Assembly: GCA_036392615.1 (NCBI GenBank)
Contig: DASVXQ010000104.1
Coordinates: 1 to 17,119, forward strand
Direction of reading: 5' to 3'
DNA: 17,119 nucleotides
DNA from: DASVXQ01 sp036392615
GTDB lineage: Bacteria > Actinomycetota > CALGFH01
Made by a program: the position numbers and the translations under genes. The notes beneath the pieces are model-generated. The model worked only from the letters and a program-made list of their open reading frames with translations. It was not told where the DNA came from and made no database searches. This document shows, piece by piece, positions 15,051 to 17,119 of the stretch; positions within the stretch are counted from its first letter, which is position 1; each line of letters opens with the position of its first letter.

Positions 15051-15332
15051 CGGCATGAACGCGTCGCAACGGTGAAGCTGGGCCGTATTGGACGGACCGG
15101 GTTGTTGCGGGGGCAGGGTGGTTGGTGGAGGGGTGCTCCGCATGGAACTTGCCCAAGCCCCGTTGGGTTAGCGAGCGGACGCCGTAAACGCCACCACGAC
15201 TACGACCGCTGCCTGGCAGCAGCAGGCTGCGGGTCAGCGCTCGTTGAGCGGGTGGCCCGCCGCTTGTCCACCTCGCACCTTTCTTCGGCGGCGCCGGCGC
15301 GTTGGCAGGTGACCAAAGACCTCTGGCGCGGA

Positions 15333-15710
15333 TCAGGCCTCCGCCATCCACGCCGCGTACTCCTCATCAGTGGCGCCTCGCCACTCCCCAGTGTCCGGAT
15401 CGTGCACCAGGGCGGGCTGATGCAGCCGCCCCTCGACCCACCGCACCAGCCACTCCCCGAAGGTCATCGACTGGGGAAACAGCGCCTTGCCGATGTCGTC
15501 ATCCGGTGCCGGGTTCGGATCCCACGCCCACATCCCGGCCTGGGGGTCCGCGCAGTCGACAAACGAGTAGATGGCGCAGCCCCAGTAGCAGACGGCAAAC
15601 AGCTCAGCGGGCATGGAGCTCCACGCCGACCCCGCCTCCGACCGCGCCTGCCGGTACAGGTCGACGGCGGTGTGGCGATAGTCGTCGCCGTGGCCGCCGC
15701 GCACGCCCAA
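15333..15710 (-). CDS. SUKH/SMI1-KNR4-like protein, apparently 5'-truncated
   Basis: The C-terminal two thirds of a SUKH-superfamily protein, a fold often used as immunity proteins against polymorphic toxins and in other regulatory roles. Recognisable elements: GVRGGHGDDYRHTAVDLYRQ, FAVCYWGCAIYSFVDCADP, WAWDPNP, and the C-terminal MTFGEWLVRWVEGRL. In the family the segment GPGYGILGVRGGH lies some 60 residues into the protein. Here RPGYGILGVRGG can be followed upstream to about 15735, but beyond that the frame gives no family-like sequence and a divergent gene begins at 15734. The annotated start is the TTG at 15710 (125 aa), which is almost certainly not the ancestral start. I suspect a 5'-truncated relic, perhaps cut when the neighbouring gene was joined to it. 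No toxin gene is seen next to it. Confidence 0.65.
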   Translation of the reverse strand: MGVRGGHGDDYRHTAVDLYRQARSEAGSAWSSMPAELFAVCYWGCAIYSFVDCADPQAGMWAWDPNPAPDDDIGKALFPQSMTFGEWLVRWVEGRLHQPALVHDPDTGEWRGATDEEYAAWMAEA

Positions 15711-15717
15711 GATCCCG

Positions 15718-15723
15718 TAGCCT
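15718..15723 (+). promoter_or_regulatory. -10 box for a leaderless gene
   Basis: TAGCCT followed by GGACGCCACC and then GTG 15734, an arrangement typical of actinobacterial leaderless transcripts (TANNNT about 7-10 bases before the start codon). No clear -35. Confidence 0.45.
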
Positions 15724-15733
15724 GGACGCCACC

Positions 15734-16186
15734 GTGCGCCGCCGGAGGGTGCATCAGTGGCGAAGGCCAGCGGAGCTGACCCGCTACACCCGAGCCCTCG
15801 CGATCGTCCAGCCAGTGGCCGTGGCGACCATCGAACTGCCGGCGCCGGCTGATGCGCGCATGCTCACGGTGGCGGCCGATGCGGAGCCAACGATGTTCGA
15901 TGTGTGGATCGAGCGGCCAGGCGCGAATCCACAAGGCTGGCCTGGCAAGAACGCCATGGGCACTGCCCTAGTAGGGCGCATCCCGCTTGCCGGTGGTGCT
16001 GGGGCATGCTGCGTCGTGAGTCACCAGACGGCCCTCACGCCTGGGTCGGCCACGCTGGAGGCGCCGACCGAGGAGCAGCGCGCCTGGATGCAGGAAAGGG
16101 CAAGCCAGGGGCGCCTGTACGGCACCATCATCGGTGGTCTAGATGATGGGACCGTCGTTCTGCTCGATGGCCGATACGAAGGTTGA
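15734..16186 (+). CDS. Unrecognised 150-aa protein
   Basis: The frame from GTG 15734 runs 150 codons without a signal peptide or membrane segment. It begins Arg-rich (RRRRVHQWRRPAELTRYTRA) and continues ALAIVQPVAVATIELPAPAD, MFDVWIERPGANPQGWPGKN, AMGTALVGRIPL and GRLYGTIIGGLDDGTVVLLDG, a composition of alternating hydrophobic strands and charged turns that suggests a small beta-rich domain. I recognise no family. Start choice: GTG 15734 lies 10 bases behind a TAGCCT box; GTG 15749 is in frame but has its purine run (GGAGG) directly against it; an internal ATG is at about 15859. It is divergent from the truncated SUKH-like gene, sharing 23 bases of intergenic DNA. The amino acid pattern makes a real gene likely, but function is unknown. 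Confidence 0.55.
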   Translation: MRRRRVHQWRRPAELTRYTRALAIVQPVAVATIELPAPADARMLTVAADAEPTMFDVWIERPGANPQGWPGKNAMGTALVGRIPLAGGAGACCVVSHQTALTPGSATLEAPTEEQRAWMQERASQGRLYGTIIGGLDDGTVVLLDGRYEG

Positions 16187-16555
16187 GCTACCGGGCTTAA
16201 ATCGACCTCCTTATCAGCTATCCCGCGCCTATCGCCATGCCGACCTGCGACCTTCCTGGTTGCTGGACTCCAGAAGTAGCGAAGTGATGTGCTGTTGGCC
16301 ACCCGTGTCCCGGGCGGGCTGTCAAGACATCCCACCGTGGTAGCGGTCAAGCGGGGAGCGGTGTGGGCCAGGCGAGGATCCCTGCACGGTCGAACCTGGC
16401 CAGGCCAAAGGTGGCGACCTCTCGGGGTTGCCGGCTGGTGGCGATCCAGGTGGCCGCAATCCACTGACAGAACTCGGCGTTCGCCGAGACAAGATCTTGA
16501 CGCTCTACAACAACACAGCCAGCCCTGAAGGCCACATAATGCCTAGGACAGATGA

Positions 16556-16583
16556 GGGGGACATAAGGTCTGTTATGGTTATA
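16556..16583. repeat. dif-like palindrome A
   Basis: The core CATAA-GGTCTG-TTATG (16562-16577) has the 5-6-5 geometry at the centre of Xer recombination sites; the E. coli dif core is CATAA-TGTATA-TTATG. The 11-base outer arms fit only partly, and orientation cannot be decided. Confidence 0.4.
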
Positions 16584-16926
16584 TAGGCAAAGCAGGGGAG
16601 AGGTCAGAATCCTGAGATGACTGTTCCACGGGCGAAGGCGGATCCGCCGAGACCCAGCGCGCAGCTGCCCCAAAGGCTCTGTTGGCCAGCGGCGTCATTA
16701 GCCAGCCGAAGTCGAGGCGCTGGTCCGGGTCAGCATGACGTGCCGGCGATCGTGCTAGTGCTCGCCCAGGATCTCGCTGAGCGCTGCGGCCCGGGGCGTC
16801 CCAGCTCGGCGGGCGGCTGGAGCGCGGCCCACAGACGGTCTCGCCGCGCGGGGCGTCACCCATCGATCCTGAGCCTCGGCGGCCCAATGGAGCACAACGC
16901 GCTATGGCGCAGCCGGACGCCGGAGG

Positions 16927-17000
16927 TGGCAGGTTCGTTGAGCAATGGCAGATGGTTTGGCAAGTTCGCTGAGCAATGGCACCTTCGCTGAGCAGCGACA
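16927..17000 (+). repeat. Short tandem repeats around TTCGCTGAGCAATGGCA
   Basis: Two 24-bp units (16927-16950 and 16958-16981, 31-bp period) differ at only 2 positions. A third partial unit with TTCGCTGAGCA starts at 16984, 19 bases after the second. All are in the same orientation. This pattern suits subterminal transposase-binding repeats or iterons. Confidence 0.75.
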
Positions 17001-17039
17001 ATGGCTCAAGCGGTCGAACAGCCGTACCGCCAGGGGAAC

Positions 17040-17067
17040 GGTTAACATAACTTCTATTATGGGGAGT
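17040..17067. repeat. dif-like palindrome B
   Basis: The core CATAA-CTTCTA-TTATG (17046-17061). On the minus strand the right arm is TTATGTTAACC, identical in its first nine bases to the XerD arm of E. coli dif (TTATGTTAAAT), which makes this the better of the two sites. Confidence 0.45.
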
Positions 17068-17119
17068 TGGCGAGAGGGGTCGGGGGGTCATCGAAGTCGA
17101 CATTTGGCAGGCCGTTGTG

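Larger units (their letters stand above)
16187..17119. other. Gene-poor terminal stretch with recombination-like sites
   Basis: No frame here shows a family I can name. A minus-strand frame at 16347-16673 ends with plausible-looking sequence (SANAEFCQWIAATWIATS, REVATFGLARFDRAGILAWP) and may be a relic, but its start lies in unrelated sequence. A marked AT-rich patch at 16535-16590, two dif-like palindromes and a set of short tandem repeats make this resemble the border of an integrated or mobile element. Confidence 0.4.

Noticed and set aside
12991..15182. 12-mer GCGAGCGGACGC at 12991-13002 and 15171-15182
   Set aside because: Both are in intergenic DNA and follow CAAGCC at some distance, but a 12-base GC-rich match may be chance and the flanks do not align further.
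16473..16488. Perfect palindrome CTCGGCGTTCGCCGAG
   Set aside because: The 2-base loop is too tight for a hairpin terminator, no gene ends nearby, and GC-rich palindromes of this size are common; an operator is not excluded.
16347..16673. Minus-strand frame ending in FGLARFDRAGILAWP
   Set aside because: The C-terminal part looks protein-like, but no family is recognised and the frame runs through the AT-rich patch and dif-like site; left as a possible relic.
16905..16945. tRNA-like pieces (TGGCGCAGCCGG and GGCAGGTTCG)
   Set aside because: They resemble D- and T-arm fragments, but no acceptor stem, anticodon arm or T-stem pairing can be drawn.

Overview
The window is high-GC DNA that most resembles an actinomycete-type bacterium (Actinomycetota), probably an uncultured soil lineage. 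The pointers are a LigC-type ATP-dependent DNA ligase, an LppX/LprAFG-type lipoprotein, a Clp-N tandem protein without ATPase, an actinobacterial GNAT family, a CGNR regulator, and several GTG starts placed directly behind a -10 box (leaderless style). No rRNA, tRNA or CRISPR was found.

Layout. 1-6.5 kb is mostly intact: a DNA ligase (minus, cut by the left edge); a secreted DUF11/SdrD-B-like protein with an apparent single-base frameshift behind its signal peptide; a 10-TM sensor resembling a histidine kinase but lacking the phosphorylated His; a GNAT-type acetyltransferase; and a secreted M1 metallopeptidase followed by a strong hairpin. 7.0-8.7 kb is a patchwork: a HIT protein, a P-loop stub fused to a SnoaL-like domain, and two gene fragments (DnaQ-like exonuclease, methyltransferase) truncated at the same point. 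8.66-10.3 kb holds the best regulatory unit: a DUF6817-VOC fusion and a CGNR-type regulator, divergently transcribed from overlapping -10 boxes framed by a perfect inverted repeat, both apparently leaderless.

10.4-13.1 kb contains a phosphotransferase-like gene, a possible small ORF, a decayed IS5-like element, a cluster of strong repeats and a frameshifted unknown gene. 13.1-15.0 kb is an orderly pair: lipoprotein, then Clp-N protein, both minus with good Shine-Dalgarno sites. 15.3-16.2 kb has a 5'-truncated SUKH/SMI1-like gene and an unrecognised 150-aa gene, head to head. 16.2-17.1 kb has no gene I can support, but carries two dif-like palindromes about 480 bp apart and repeats that look like mobile-element ends.

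The genes do not form one pathway. The clearest functional unit is CGNR regulator plus DUF6817-VOC effector with a shared operator/promoter. The rest reads as core or cell-envelope genes interrupted by an accessory, recombining region (7.6-12.9 kb and 15.3 kb to the end) with truncations, frameshifts and repeats. Some frameshifts could be assembly errors. All family names come from recognising motifs by eye; no search was run.
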